From contig NZ_FMZU01000011.1 of the NCBI RefSeq assembly GCF_900101545.1, forward strand, positions 1 to 64,000: a stretch of DNA of 64,000 nt. Direction: 5' to 3'. A model generated the notes under the pieces. The model saw nothing but the letters and a program-made list of their open reading frames with translations, was not told where the DNA came from and searched no databases. The position numbers and the translations under genes are program-made. How positions within the stretch are numbered: the stretch's first letter is position 1; every line of letters begins with the position of its first letter. Source of the DNA: Variovorax sp. CF079 (GTDB taxonomy: Bacteria; Pseudomonadota; Gammaproteobacteria; Burkholderiales; Burkholderiaceae_C). Shown piece by piece: positions 39,888 to 48,853 of this stretch.

Positions 39888-42765
39888 CGAGGTCGGCCGT
39901 GCCATGACCTTCGGTGAACCTGCCATAGACCGGCGCAAGCAGCCGCCTCGCCCGATCGATCCGGCCTTGGTTCAGCCAGAGGCGCGAAAGACTGTTCGAT
40001 GCTCGCAACTCCCATGACAACGCCGATTGGCGCTGTGACCATTGGATCGCGCCAAGAAGGCACTGCTCCGCAAGTTGCGAATCAGCGCCAGGCGTGCTCG
40101 CCAGGATCTCCCCTTTCACGCGCAGCGTTTCCGGCATATGGAGATAGCCGCCCTGTCGCTCGGTCAGAGTGATCGCTTCTTCGATGGCTGCCAAGGCCGC
40201 CGCATGTTGCTGCAGGTTGTTCAGCCCTTCGGCCAACGCAGTGATGAATACGGCGGTCCGCATCTCGTAACGGTTGGCACGTACGGCTTGCAGGCTGTCC
40301 CGCAACTGGTTCACTCCAAGGTCGGGTCTTCCGCGCTTGACCTGCACCTCGCCCCTCAACCCCATGGCGACCGCCACGTAAGGCGACAGTGAATGCTTCG
40401 TGGCGAGGGCAAGCAGCCGCTCGATGACTTCTTCCTCCCGTGAGCAGTCTCCCCTCCAGAGAAACACGGAACCCGCCCAGATCAGTGCGATGGACAGCGT
40501 CACGGGGTGATTCAGCATTTCAGCCTGCTCGATCGCGTACTGGGCCACGGCCGCCGCGTGGTCGCATTCGCCTCGAAGCCAGTGGCATCGCGCCTGGCCA
40601 CACAGTGCATGGATGCGATGGTTGAAACCGAGGCGCATGGTACGGGTGCGATGCGCTTCGGCGGCACCCTTGAGTGCAGCCTCCCAACGCTTCTCGGCCT
40701 CAGCGATGTCGCCGGTCAGGTCCAGCGCCACGCCCAGCATGGAATCCGCCGTTCCCTGCGCCACCGGGTCATCCATCCTTTTGGCGACGGATTCGGCCAG
40801 GCGGGCAAGTTCCAATGCGCCTCTGAAGTCTCCCATCCTGAGCTGGAAGGTACCGAGCCCACCGAGCAGTCTCAATCGGAATGGGAGATCCTCGAGCGCT
40901 TCCGCGAGTTCGAGGCCGCGCCAGAACGCGCGTCTCACTTCCTCGCTGTTGCCGCTGGTGAACATGAGCGATTGGCCGAGCGACGCCTGCAGCTCCATCT
41001 CGCGGCGGGTGCCGCGCATCGCCCCGCCGAGCGAAGCGATTGCCTTCTCCATCCAGGCGCGGCATTCGCTCAGCGGCGACATCTCCAGCAGCAGCGGCGC
41101 TGCAGCTGCGGCCAGTGTCGTGCCGATTTCCACGTCGCCGCTATCCGACAGGCTCCAGTCCAGCGCGGCGCGTACGTTGCCGAGGATCTCTGCCTGCTGG
41201 AACAACGTCCTGTCCTTGTCGGTACCGAATGCGGGCAGGGCCGCACCTTCGAGAACGGATCGGTAGTGAGAAGCGTGACGTGAGGCGACTGCGAAGGTCT
41301 CGCCGCATTCGATCAGCTTCCTCAGCGCGTAGACCCGCGTGCTGTCCAACATTCGATAGCGCATGGCCTTGCGGCCGGCTTCGCCGGTGAGCAACGACTT
41401 CGATACCAGATTGGCCACGGCTTCGACGACCTCCGCGTCTTCCGTGTCGCCCTGGCCAGCCACGAACCGGGCAGCTTCGAGCGAGAAGACACCGACGAAC
41501 ACCGAAAGGCGGCGCAGAACGGCGCGCTCGACGTCCGTCAGCAGGTTGTAGCTCCATTCCAGCGTAGCGCTCATCGTCTGGTGCCGCGGCACCGCTGTGC
41601 GGCGACCGTGCCACAACACCGTGATGCTCTTGTTGAGCAAGGCTGCAATGCCTTGAACGCCGTATGCATCGAGGCGCCCGGCAGCCAACTCGATGGCCAG
41701 TGCGATGCCGTCGAGTTCGCGGCAAATCTTGGCCACGGCGGGCGCGTCGGCGTCGCCAAGTTCGAACCTGGTGGCGCCGACTGCTGCGCGGTCAACGAAC
41801 AGTTGTACCGCAGCATAGGCAAGTGCCTCCTCGGCCTTCAGCGCATCGCTGGCAGGTGGGCAAGCAAGTGGGAGCAGCCGATGAACTTGCTCGCCTTCGA
41901 CGCGCAAAGCCTCGCGGCTGGTGGCCAGGATGTGAACATTCGGCGCCTCCTGAAAGATCCGCTCCGCCAGTTCAGCCACTGCGCCGATGACGTGCTCGCA
42001 ACTGTCCAGGACAAGCAACATGCGCTTGTCGCGCAGGAAGTTGACAATGCCCGACGCGGCGTCTCCGGAATGACCCAGCAGGCCCAGCGTCGCCGCGAGC
42101 GTGCTGGACACATAGGCATCCTCGTTCACCGGTGCCAGATCGATAAAGCGGGCGGCACCCTCGAAGGCGGGCAGCATGGCATGAGCCGCCGAAACGGCGA
42201 CGGTCGTCTTGCCAATACCCCCGGGCCCGACGATGGTCACAAATCGCTTCTGCAGCAGATCGGCCTGGATCGCCTGCACGGTGGCGTCGCGGCCCACGAT
42301 GCGAGTCAATGGCGCTGAGAGGCCGTTTGGCAAGTCGGGGCACGCAGCGGTGCCCGCTGGAACTGCAGGTGCTTGCAAGCGCGTGACAGGGGCCACGAAA
42401 CAGTACCCTTGAGCGGTGACGTTCGTCACGTACCTTGCACCTGCTTGACCGTCGCCCAAGGCCTTGCGAACTGCAACCATGTGGACTCTGAGACTGCCCT
42501 CCTCGACCACGACGTCGGGCCAGACTCGCGCGATGAGTTCCTTCTTGCTGATGACTTGACCTGCCGAACCGACGAGGGCAATCAACAGACTGAGCGCTCG
42601 TCCTCCAAGATGCACGGGAACGCCGTCCCTGTCGAGGAGCCTCGCCGCCGCGGACAGCCGGAATGGACCGAACGAGGCGACCCACGCGTCCTGGCCGGCA
42701 GGCTCGGCGCTGTCCGTCGTCGGTGTTGTCATTGCCTGGGCCTCACAAGCGGAGTCAAGCCACAT
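39811..42765 (-). CDS. Large transcriptional regulator: winged helix, NTPase and helical repeats (paralogue)
   Basis: 984 aa from the ATG at 42765, which has TAGGAG 9 bp upstream; a second ATG at 42732 is possible. It has the same order as its neighbour: winged helix (residues 30-127, SFGPFRLSAAARLLDRDG to YCFVAPV), Walker A GPGGIGKTT (180-188), MLLVLDSCEHVIG and ILATSREALRVEGEQ, then a long helical C-terminal half. The two proteins share obvious similarity throughout, including the ending with LLxxVYxxFTEG. It lies 39 bp after an SnoaL-like gene, in one direction, so the two are probably co-transcribed. Target genes are unknown. Confidence 0.88.
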   Translation of the reverse strand: MWLDSACEAQAMTTPTTDSAEPAGQDAWVASFGPFRLSAAARLLDRDGVPVHLGGRALSLLIALVGSAGQVISKKELIARVWPDVVVEEGSLRVHMVAVRKALGDGQAGARYVTNVTAQGYCFVAPVTRLQAPAVPAGTAACPDLPNGLSAPLTRIVGRDATVQAIQADLLQKRFVTIVGPGGIGKTTVAVSAAHAMLPAFEGAARFIDLAPVNEDAYVSSTLAATLGLLGHSGDAASGIVNFLRDKRMLLVLDSCEHVIGAVAELAERIFQEAPNVHILATSREALRVEGEQVHRLLPLACPPASDALKAEEALAYAAVQLFVDRAAVGATRFELGDADAPAVAKICRELDGIALAIELAAGRLDAYGVQGIAALLNKSITVLWHGRRTAVPRHQTMSATLEWSYNLLTDVERAVLRRLSVFVGVFSLEAARFVAGQGDTEDAEVVEAVANLVSKSLLTGEAGRKAMRYRMLDSTRVYALRKLIECGETFAVASRHASHYRSVLEGAALPAFGTDKDRTLFQQAEILGNVRAALDWSLSDSGDVEIGTTLAAAAAPLLLEMSPLSECRAWMEKAIASLGGAMRGTRREMELQASLGQSLMFTSGNSEEVRRAFWRGLELAEALEDLPFRLRLLGGLGTFQLRMGDFRGALELARLAESVAKRMDDPVAQGTADSMLGVALDLTGDIAEAEKRWEAALKGAAEAHRTRTMRLGFNHRIHALCGQARCHWLRGECDHAAAVAQYAIEQAEMLNHPVTLSIALIWAGSVFLWRGDCSREEEVIERLLALATKHSLSPYVAVAMGLRGEVQVKRGRPDLGVNQLRDSLQAVRANRYEMRTAVFITALAEGLNNLQQHAAALAAIEEAITLTERQGGYLHMPETLRVKGEILASTPGADSQLAEQCLLGAIQWSQRQSALSWELRASNSLSRLWLNQGRIDRARRLLAPVYGRFTEGHGTADLVTARELLAKVDHPSGPARRASRRSR

Positions 42766-42804
42766 TCTCGGATACTCCTACGGTGCAGTAAATCGGCTTG
42801 ACAT

Positions 42805-43266
42805 TCACTCCTCTGGCGCTGCATCCGGCGGCCGGTGAGAGGCGAGCGCGGCTCGAAGGCTTCGAATTTCCGGGAAAGAATCGGCAGTTCGATTGTTGAG
42901 GATGATCAACCGAACTATCTTGTCTGCGCGTACGGCAAAGTGGAACGCGAGAACCAGGGGCCCCGGCAGGCCCGTCTTGTCGTAGTCGCCGTCCACGTTG
43001 GCAGTCACGATCACATCCCCGAAGTGCTCGACCACCTTGACGACCTTCATGGTCACTTTGTCCCCGATGATCTCCCGCTCCGCCCACGCCCTGATGGCGT
43101 CTATGCCCCAGTAGTCGCGCAATTCATCGTTGACCAACGCCCCTTTCGCAAAGCAGGCGATCAATGCGTCCGCGTCGAAGGAGTTGGTAGCAGCGATGTA
43201 AGCTGCAACAGCAGTGGGTAAGCCAGCAGGCGCCGCGACCGAGGGTGGCTCGCGCGAAAGAGTCAT
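42805..43266 (-). CDS. SnoaL-like / nuclear transport factor 2 family protein
   Basis: 153 aa. The cone-shaped NTF2-like fold is suggested by YIAATNSFDADALIACFAKGA, the following WGIDAIRAWAEREI and the beta-rich second half (VTMKVVKVVEHFGDVIVTA). Members bind or transform small hydrophobic molecules; many have no known role. It is upstream of the large regulator at 39811-42765 and may deliver or sense a ligand for it (inference). Confidence 0.75.
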   Translation of the reverse strand: MTLSREPPSVAAPAGLPTAVAAYIAATNSFDADALIACFAKGALVNDELRDYWGIDAIRAWAEREIIGDKVTMKVVKVVEHFGDVIVTANVDGDYDKTGLPGPLVLAFHFAVRADKIVRLIILNNRTADSFPEIRSLRAALASHRPPDAAPEE

Positions 43267-43342
43267 GAGGATCCTCCAGGACGTCGCATGCCATCATCAG
43301 CGCGCTCGCCGCCAGGTGCATGTTAGGCTTTGTCAAGCCTTG

Positions 43343-43660
43343 TTAAGACGACACCACACGCAAGTACCTTGCGGCCTCGTTGCGGTCATAGAAGCAGCCG
43401 TTCAAGGTGAATCCGGACTGCACCGAATGCTTTACCGAAGTGACCTTGCCTGCGGCGGACCTCGTAACGACCAGTTCATCGGGCAATCCGTCAATCATGT
43501 GAATCGGGGCCAGCCGGCCATCGGCGAATCGTGACGGATAGACGCGACCCGTTTGCGTGTTGCGAAAGGCAGGTCGGAACCCGAAGGGCCTGTTGTCGGC
43601 ACTGACGCCGCCGCTTCCCTGATACGCGATGGTTTCTTGCTCAAGGATCAACTGATTCAT
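43343..43660 (-). CDS. Hypothetical protein
   Basis: 105 aa from the ATG at 43660, which has GAGGTGA 8 bp upstream; a GTG at 43669 is in frame. No signal peptide or membrane segment. Repeated short beta-like stretches (RPFGFRPAFRNTQTGRVYP, LPDELVVTRSAAGKVTSV) suggest a small compact domain. I do not recognise the family. It is followed after 76 bp by the SnoaL-like gene in the same direction, with an AGGCTT/AAGCCT hairpin between (43325-43340). Confidence 0.6.
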   Translation of the reverse strand: MNQLILEQETIAYQGSGGVSADNRPFGFRPAFRNTQTGRVYPSRFADGRLAPIHMIDGLPDELVVTRSAAGKVTSVKHSVQSGFTLNGCFYDRNEAARYLRVVSS

Positions 43661-43845
43661 GTTGCTCACCTCGTGGTCAATGTCGTGGGCTGTTGGTCAT
43701 GCTTCCCCAGATCAACCGTCGTTAGGAAGCGATGCACTGAGGCAGATGCTAGAAGGATGAAAGTGCTATCGGAAGGTAGCTCGCCCACATCTTGATGTTT
43801 CCAGGAAGGCAACAGCGCGACGCGCGGTTGAAATTGCGCACGAAG

Positions 43846-45516
43846 CTACATCGAGTCATAGCTCGGACCATCACCGCCTTGCGGTGCGATCCACACGATG
43901 TTCTGCGTCGGGTCCTTGATGTCGCAGGTCTTGCAATGAATGCAGTTCTGCGCGTTGATCTGAAGCCGATCCTCACCCTTGTCGTTCTTCAGAAACTCGT
44001 ACACGCTCGCGGGACAGTACCGGCTCTCAGGACCGGCATAAATACGCAGATTGACCGCCACCGGTACCGCCGCGTCACGCAAGCTGAGGTGCACTGGCTG
44101 GTCTTCCGCATGGTGCGTATTGCTCAGGTACACGGAACTCAGCCGGTCGAACGAGAGCTTCCCGTCAGGCTTGGGATACGCGATGGGCTCGCACTGGTCG
44201 GCGGGGCGCAGGCTCGAATGATCCGCACGCCTTCCGTGCAGCGTCCACGGCGGGGTCCGGATGCCGAGCTTTGGCATGAGCCACTGCTCGACACCCGTCA
44301 TCAGCGTGCCGACGACGGCGCCTCCCTTGAACCAGAGCTTGAAGTTCCGAGATTCACGCAGCTCCTCATGCAGCCAGCTGCGCGCGAACGCCTGCGGATA
44401 TGCCGTGAGCTCGTCACCCGAGCGCCCTTCGCGCAGCGCGGCGCACGCGGCCTCGGCCGCAAGCATGCCGGTCTTGATGGCGGCGTGGCTGCCCTTGATG
44501 CGCGCCGCGTTCAGATAGCCGGCATCGCATCCCACCAGCGCTCCTCCCGGAAATACGGTCTTCGGCAGGCTTTGCGGAAAGCCGTTGTTGATGGCACGCG
44601 CGCCGTACCCGATGCGCCGGCCACCTTCGATGTGAGCCCGGATCGCGGGATGCGTCTTCCAACGCTGGAACTCGTCGAAAGGGCTAAGCCACGGATTCTG
44701 ATAGTCGAGCCCGATGACGAAGCCAAGCGAGACTCTGTGGTCCTCGAGATGGTAGAGAAAGCCGCCACCGAATGTGTCACTGCGCATCGGCCACCCTGCT
44801 GTGTGAACGACGAGACCGGGCTTGGCCCGCGCCGGGTCGATCTCCCAGACCTCCTTGAGTCCGATCGCATAGCTGACGGGGTCGCGCCCTTCGGCCAGGC
44901 CGAAGCGCTCGATCAATTGGCGGCCGAGCTGCCCGCGAGCGCCTTCGGCAAAGATGGTGTACTTGCCGCCAAGTTCGACACCCGGCTGGAATGTCGGGGT
45001 CCGTTCGCCGTTACGCCCGACACCCATATTGCCCGTGGCCACGCCCATGACGCGGCCCCCTCTGCCGTAGAGCACCTCGGTGGCGGCAAAGCCCGAGAAG
45101 ATTTCGACCCCGAGGCTTTCGGCGTGCTGCCCCAGCCATTTCGCCACTTTGCCTAGGCTGATGACGTAGTTGCCATTGTTGCGAAAGCACCTCGGTACCA
45201 GGAAATCCGGTGTACGCACCGAGCGCCTCTCGCCGAGAAACAGAAACTCGTCGCCCGCCACGGGCTGGTTCAGGGGCGCACCGAGTTCCTTCCAGTTTGG
45301 CAGCAGCTCATTGATCGCCCTCGGATCCATCACCGCGCCCGAGAGGATGTGCGCGCCGAGCTCGCTTCCCTTTTCGAGCACCACGACAGATGCCTCGGGG
45401 TCGAGTTGTTTGGTCCTGATTGCGGTGGCCAGGCCCGCCGGCCCGCCACCGACAATGACGATGTCGTAGTCGATTTTCTCCCGCGCATCGACAAATGAAG
45501 GGGTGGATGGGGTCAT
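43846..45516 (-). CDS. Electron transfer flavoprotein-ubiquinone oxidoreductase
   Basis: 556 aa, normal for ETF-QO. The FAD site is YDIVIVGGGPAGLATAIRT near residue 20. The 4Fe-4S cluster cysteines are C501 (RYCPASVYE), then C525, C528 and C531 in NCIHCKTCDIKDP. It passes electrons from reduced ETF to ubiquinone at the cytoplasmic membrane. The ATG at 45516 was chosen; the upstream frame lacks similarity. The ETF beta gene lies at the far left of the window. A copy of the shared promoter module (45574-45644) precedes it, placing respiratory electron entry under the same control as the detoxification genes to the right. Confidence 0.93.
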   Translation of the reverse strand: MTPSTPSFVDAREKIDYDIVIVGGGPAGLATAIRTKQLDPEASVVVLEKGSELGAHILSGAVMDPRAINELLPNWKELGAPLNQPVAGDEFLFLGERRSVRTPDFLVPRCFRNNGNYVISLGKVAKWLGQHAESLGVEIFSGFAATEVLYGRGGRVMGVATGNMGVGRNGERTPTFQPGVELGGKYTIFAEGARGQLGRQLIERFGLAEGRDPVSYAIGLKEVWEIDPARAKPGLVVHTAGWPMRSDTFGGGFLYHLEDHRVSLGFVIGLDYQNPWLSPFDEFQRWKTHPAIRAHIEGGRRIGYGARAINNGFPQSLPKTVFPGGALVGCDAGYLNAARIKGSHAAIKTGMLAAEAACAALREGRSGDELTAYPQAFARSWLHEELRESRNFKLWFKGGAVVGTLMTGVEQWLMPKLGIRTPPWTLHGRRADHSSLRPADQCEPIAYPKPDGKLSFDRLSSVYLSNTHHAEDQPVHLSLRDAAVPVAVNLRIYAGPESRYCPASVYEFLKNDKGEDRLQINAQNCIHCKTCDIKDPTQNIVWIAPQGGDGPSYDSM

Positions 45517-45573
45517 GCAGCAAAGCTTGCGATGTGGGGGCGATTTCAGGGGACGGGACGGTCGAACGAGTCG

Positions 45574-45644
45574 ATCGTAGGCAGTCACGCAAGTCGGCGG
45601 AAGGTGCGCTTAGCGGCGCACGGTGTTGCCGGGCGGCCACCAAT
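45574..45644 (-). promoter_or_regulatory. Shared promoter module, copy 1 (upstream of ETF-QO)
   Basis: On the minus strand: ATTGGTG (45644-45638), 11 bases, ACACCGTG, then TTCCGC (45602-45597) starting exactly 42 bases after ATTGGTG, a 17-base spacer, and TACGAT (45579-45574). The ETF-QO ATG is 57 bases further. It differs from the other copies by one base in the TACCGC block. It sits between ETF-QO and the divergent LysR gene at 45810, the usual place for a LysR operator. Confidence 0.75.
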
Positions 45645-45809
45645 CAATGGCCTGCCGAGGCGGCTGAGAGCCCCGCAGGGGCAGGCGACAAAGCCGGTCA
45701 TAACGAACCTTGACACTCAATAACTGGTCTTCGCGCGCTTGGGCGAGCAGAGTAGGCGCAATGGTTTGCATCGCGAGACCGAAATTTTTGCCTCCAAGAA
45801 GCCGCTCCC

Positions 45810-46814
45810 ATGACCTCCTCCACCCTCCTCTGCCGTCCGCCCACCCCCCTCACACCGCGCGCGGACCCCCTTGCCTCCAGCTTCGCCACGAGCTATGCGG
45901 GGGTCGTCGCCTTCATTGCAGTGGTCACGGAAGGCAGCTTCGCTCGGGCCGCCGACCGCCTGGGCATCGGCCGCTCGGCGGTGAGCCGTAGCGTCCAGAA
46001 GCTGGAAGACCAGCTGAACGTCCGGCTTTTCCTTAGGACCACGCGGAGCACAACCCTGACCCGCGAAGGCGACCTCTTCTACGCAAACTGCCACACCGGG
46101 GTCGATCGAATCGTTCAGGCCGTCGAAGAGATGCGAGACCTTCGGGAGGGACCGCCTCGCGGGCATCTTCGCATCAGTTCGGCGGTCGGCTTCGGCCGGA
46201 AGGTGGTTGCGCCGCTGCTCGGCGAGTTTCGGGCCACCTACCCTGACGTGTCGATCGACCTGCTTCTCGACGACAAGCCGACCGACTTCATATCGGACCG
46301 TGTGGACATCGCGTTTCGCAACGGACGCATGGAAGACGCCCAAATCATCGCGAAGCAGATCATCCCCATGCAGATGCTGGTCTGCACGTCCCGCGGATAC
46401 CAGGACGCCCACGGACTGCCCCAGACGATGGAAGACCTGGTCAATCACCAATGCATCAACCTCCGCTTTTCGTCAGGTCGGATCTGCGAATGGGAGTTCA
46501 AGGTGGACGGCCAGGTCCGCAAATTCCTGCCGCAAGCCAAGGTCACCTACAACGACCCCAATCTGGTGTTGCAGGCCGTGCTCGACGGCCAAGGCATTGC
46601 CCAGATGGCGGGCTACCTGGCCTGCGATTCCCTCAGGTCCGGTGCACTCGTTCCTTGCCTGGCGCATCAGGCACCCGATGATCGCGGCCACTACATCTGC
46701 TACCTGAGCCGGCAGCATATGCCTTCGCGCATGCGCGTCTTCATCGACTTCATGACGACCAGGATCCGCGCATCAGACCTTCAGTGCCTGACCAACTTCA
46801 GCGTACGGACTTGA
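45810..46814 (+). CDS. LysR-type transcriptional regulator, probable controller of the island
   Basis: 334 aa. The N-terminal 25 residues are a variable extension; then SFATSYAGVVAFIAVVTEGS and the winged helix FARAADRLGIGRSAVSRSVQ. The effector domain is complete and ends FMTTRIRASDLQCLTNFSV. It resembles the YhjC/CrgA branch of LysR proteins. It is divergent from ETF-QO, with a shared promoter module in between, and the next copy lies directly after its stop. A damaged paralogue is at 48218-48705. It is the best candidate to bind the ATTGGTG blocks of the six modules (inference). Confidence 0.9.
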   Translation: MTSSTLLCRPPTPLTPRADPLASSFATSYAGVVAFIAVVTEGSFARAADRLGIGRSAVSRSVQKLEDQLNVRLFLRTTRSTTLTREGDLFYANCHTGVDRIVQAVEEMRDLREGPPRGHLRISSAVGFGRKVVAPLLGEFRATYPDVSIDLLLDDKPTDFISDRVDIAFRNGRMEDAQIIAKQIIPMQMLVCTSRGYQDAHGLPQTMEDLVNHQCINLRFSSGRICEWEFKVDGQVRKFLPQAKVTYNDPNLVLQAVLDGQGIAQMAGYLACDSLRSGALVPCLAHQAPDDRGHYICYLSRQHMPSRMRVFIDFMTTRIRASDLQCLTNFSVRT

Positions 46815-46841
46815 GGGCGGCGAACCGCGGTCCGAGCCGCT

Positions 46842-46949
46842 ATTGGTGCTCGCCATGAAACACCGTGCGGCCCTCCGCGACCCTACCGCTGGCGCACACC
46901 CAAACCTACGATCTGTTCCGGCGCTCCCAACCCAACGGCCCTCGGGGCC
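46842..46949 (+). promoter_or_regulatory. Shared promoter module, copy 2 (upstream of NmrA-like reductase)
   Basis: ATTGGTG (46842-46848), 11 bases, ACACCGTG, TACCGC (46884-46889) 42 bases after the start, 17-base spacer, TACGAT (46907-46912) within CAAACCTACGATCTGTTCC. A hairpin GGCCC-TCG-GGGCC (46937-46949) follows before the ATG at 46965, at a place similar to the hairpins of copies 4-6 but with unrelated sequence. Confidence 0.8.
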
Positions 46950-46964
46950 ACTGAAAGACCCATC

Positions 46965-47720
46965 ATGAAAATCGTCGTCATCGGAGGCAGCGGCCTCATC
47001 GGCAGCAAGCTCGTCAACAACCTGCGTGCGCTCGGCAACGAAGTCATCGCCGCCTCGCCCGCCTCGGGCGTCAACACCATCACGGGCGAGGGCCTGGCCG
47101 AGGTGCTCGCCGGCGCCCAGGTCGTCGTCGATGTCGCCAACTCGCCGTCCTTCGAGGACAAGGCCGTGCTCGAGTTCTTCCAGACCTCCGGCCGCAACCT
47201 GCTGGCCGCCGAGGAGAAGGCCGGCGTCAAGCACCACGTCGCGCTCTCCGTCGTGGGCACCGATCGCCTGGCCGAGAGCGGCTACTTCCGGGGCAAGATC
47301 GCGCAGGAAAAACTCATCCGGGAATCGAAGGTCCCCTACACCATCGTCCACTCCACGCAATTCTTCGAGTTCCTCGGCGGTATCGCGCAGTCGGGGACCG
47401 ACGGGAAGACGGTGCACCTGTCACCGGCCTTCGTGCAGCCTATCGCTTCGGACGACGTTGCCGCCGCGATGGCCGACTTTACGGTGGGGGCGCCCATCAA
47501 CGGCGTGGTGGAAATTGCCGGCCCGGAACGCGTGCGCCTGTCGGAGCTTGTCCAGCGCTACCTTTCGAAGACCAATGACCCGCGCACCGTCGTGGCGGAC
47601 ATGCATGCGCGCTACTTCGGCGCCGAGCTCAAGGACGACACGCTCGTGCCCGGCGACAACCCGCGCATCGGCAAGCTCGGCTTCGATGCCTGGTTCGCAC
47701 TGCCCAAGGCGCCACGCTGA
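46965..47720 (+). CDS. NmrA-like NAD(P)-binding atypical SDR
   Basis: 251 aa. The nucleotide-binding motif MKIVVIGGSGLIGSKLVNNL is at the very N-terminus, and the rest (HHVALSVVGTDRLAESGYF, YTIVHSTQFFEFLGG) matches NAD(P)H-binding epimerase/NmrA-like proteins, including quinone-oxidoreductase-type members. It lacks the classical YxxxK tetrad in canonical form, so it may be a redox sensor or a reductase. It is the first gene after module copy 2 and is directly followed by the Ohr gene (TGA then ATG without a gap). Confidence 0.85.
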   Translation: MKIVVIGGSGLIGSKLVNNLRALGNEVIAASPASGVNTITGEGLAEVLAGAQVVVDVANSPSFEDKAVLEFFQTSGRNLLAAEEKAGVKHHVALSVVGTDRLAESGYFRGKIAQEKLIRESKVPYTIVHSTQFFEFLGGIAQSGTDGKTVHLSPAFVQPIASDDVAAAMADFTVGAPINGVVEIAGPERVRLSELVQRYLSKTNDPRTVVADMHARYFGAELKDDTLVPGDNPRIGKLGFDAWFALPKAPR

Positions 47721-48221
47721 ATGCCATCCTCTCCGTTGAAACCGCCGCCGGTCGAGTTGCTGGACAAGTTCCATGGACCGGACTTCCTTCCGCTGTACAC
47801 CACCACGGTGACGGCCAGCGGCGGCGAGGCGAAACACGGACGCGCGTCCGGCGAGGTGCGGTCCGATGACGGCAATCTCGCTGTGTCGCTCCGGCTTCCG
47901 CCCGAACTGGACGGCCCCGGTGGCGGCACCAACCCGGAGCAACTGTTCGCGGCAGGCTATGCCGCCTGCTTCCATGGGGTGCTTTGCCTCTTGGCCAATC
48001 GATTGGAGATCCCCGTCCAGGATGTGGTGGTACGGGTCAGCGTGGCCTTCGGACGGGATCCGGTCGATGGCCTGTTCATGCTGACGGCCGACGTCCGGGT
48101 CCATCTCCACGGCGTGGAGAAGTATGTCGCGGAGGAACTCCTGCGCAATGCCGAACGCGCCTGTCCGTACACCAAGCTGGCGCAGCAGGGAATGCAGAGC
48201 ACGGTGGCACTCGCATCGTGA
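47721..48221 (+). CDS. Organic hydroperoxide resistance protein (Ohr/OsmC family)
   Basis: 166 aa. The two reactive cysteines are C83 in GYAACFHGVL (peroxidatic) and C148 in RACPYTKL (resolving). PLYTTTVTASGGEAKHGRA at the N-terminus is typical of Ohr, though about 20 residues longer than the usual 140. Ohr reduces organic and lipid hydroperoxides with lipoyl-protein thiols in the cytoplasm. It starts immediately after the NmrA-like gene stop, so the two are co-translated under module copy 2. No OhrR-type MarR gene is adjacent, unlike in many genomes, which suggests control by the island's LysR protein instead (inference). Confidence 0.9.
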   Translation: MPSSPLKPPPVELLDKFHGPDFLPLYTTTVTASGGEAKHGRASGEVRSDDGNLAVSLRLPPELDGPGGGTNPEQLFAAGYAACFHGVLCLLANRLEIPVQDVVVRVSVAFGRDPVDGLFMLTADVRVHLHGVEKYVAEELLRNAERACPYTKLAQQGMQSTVALAS

Positions 48222-48705
48222 CGCCGCTCGCCGGCCATCGCGATGCGCTGGCGTCCAGTTTCGCCACGAGCTATGCGGGCGTGATGGCGTTCATCGCCGT
48301 CGTCAACGAGGGCAGCTTTGCCAAGGCCGGCGACCGGCTCGGCGTCGGACGCTAGGCCGCGAGCCGCAGCGTCCAGAAGCTGGAAGACCCGCTGAACGCG
48401 CGCCTGTTCCTGCGCACGACGCGCAGCACGACGCTGACGCACGAAGGCGAGCTGTTCTACGAGCATTGCCATCCCGGCGTGGAACGCATCGTGCAGGCGC
48501 TCGACGCATGCGCGACCAGCGCCGCGGTTCGCCTTGCGGAATGCTGCGGATCAGCTCGGTAGTCGGCTTTGGTAGAAAAGGTGGCGCCGCTGCTGCACGA
48601 GTTCCGCACCTGCCGTCGCGCATCCGCGTCTTCGTCGACTTCATGACCGCGCAGATCCGTGCGCTCGACCTCCACTGCCTCAGCAATTTTTCCGCCGCTG
48701 CATGA
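48218..48705 (+). pseudogene. LysR-type regulator pseudogene (stop, frameshifts, deletion)
   Basis: The frame opens with a GTG that overlaps the ohr stop and gives SSFATSYAGVMAFIAVVNEGS, nearly identical to the LysR protein at 45810. An in-frame TAG (48353-48355) interrupts it at the recognition helix, where the intact gene has a Ser codon. The sequence then continues as a recognisable copy (SVQKLEDPLNARLFLRTT), loses frame near 48505-48545, and skips about 160 codons of the effector domain. The final FVDFMTAQIRALDLHCLSNF matches the intact C-terminus. At least three independent lesions are visible, so it is dead. Confidence 0.9.
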
Positions 48706-48730
48706 GTGCCGGCGTGCCCGGACCGCGTGA

Positions 48731-48806
48731 TTGTTGATCGGCGGGCAACGCGGTGATCCCCTCCACAGGCCTACTGCATCGGCCGGTGCAAACCTAGGAT
48801 TTGGGT
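48731..48806 (+). promoter_or_regulatory. Shared promoter module, copy 3 (upstream of small secreted protein)
   Basis: A more diverged copy: TTGTTGA at the ATTGGTG position, CAACGCGGTG, then TACTGC (48772-48777), an exact 17-base spacer and TAGGAT (48795-48800) within CAAACCTAGGATTTG. It lies just after the LysR pseudogene and 53 bases before the ATG at 48854. The upstream dyad is one base nearer than in the other copies, so it may respond more weakly. Confidence 0.65.
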
Positions 48807-48853
48807 GCGCGCAATGACGTGACGCACACATCCACGGAAAGGTCGGGACCACC

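Noticed and set aside
43325..43340. AGGCTT-TGTC-AAGCCT hairpin as a terminator
   Set aside because: Short stem and no T-run on either strand; kept only as a note.
45700..45745. TTGACA at 45710-45715 as a LysR promoter
   Set aside because: No reasonable -10 box 16-18 bp downstream.
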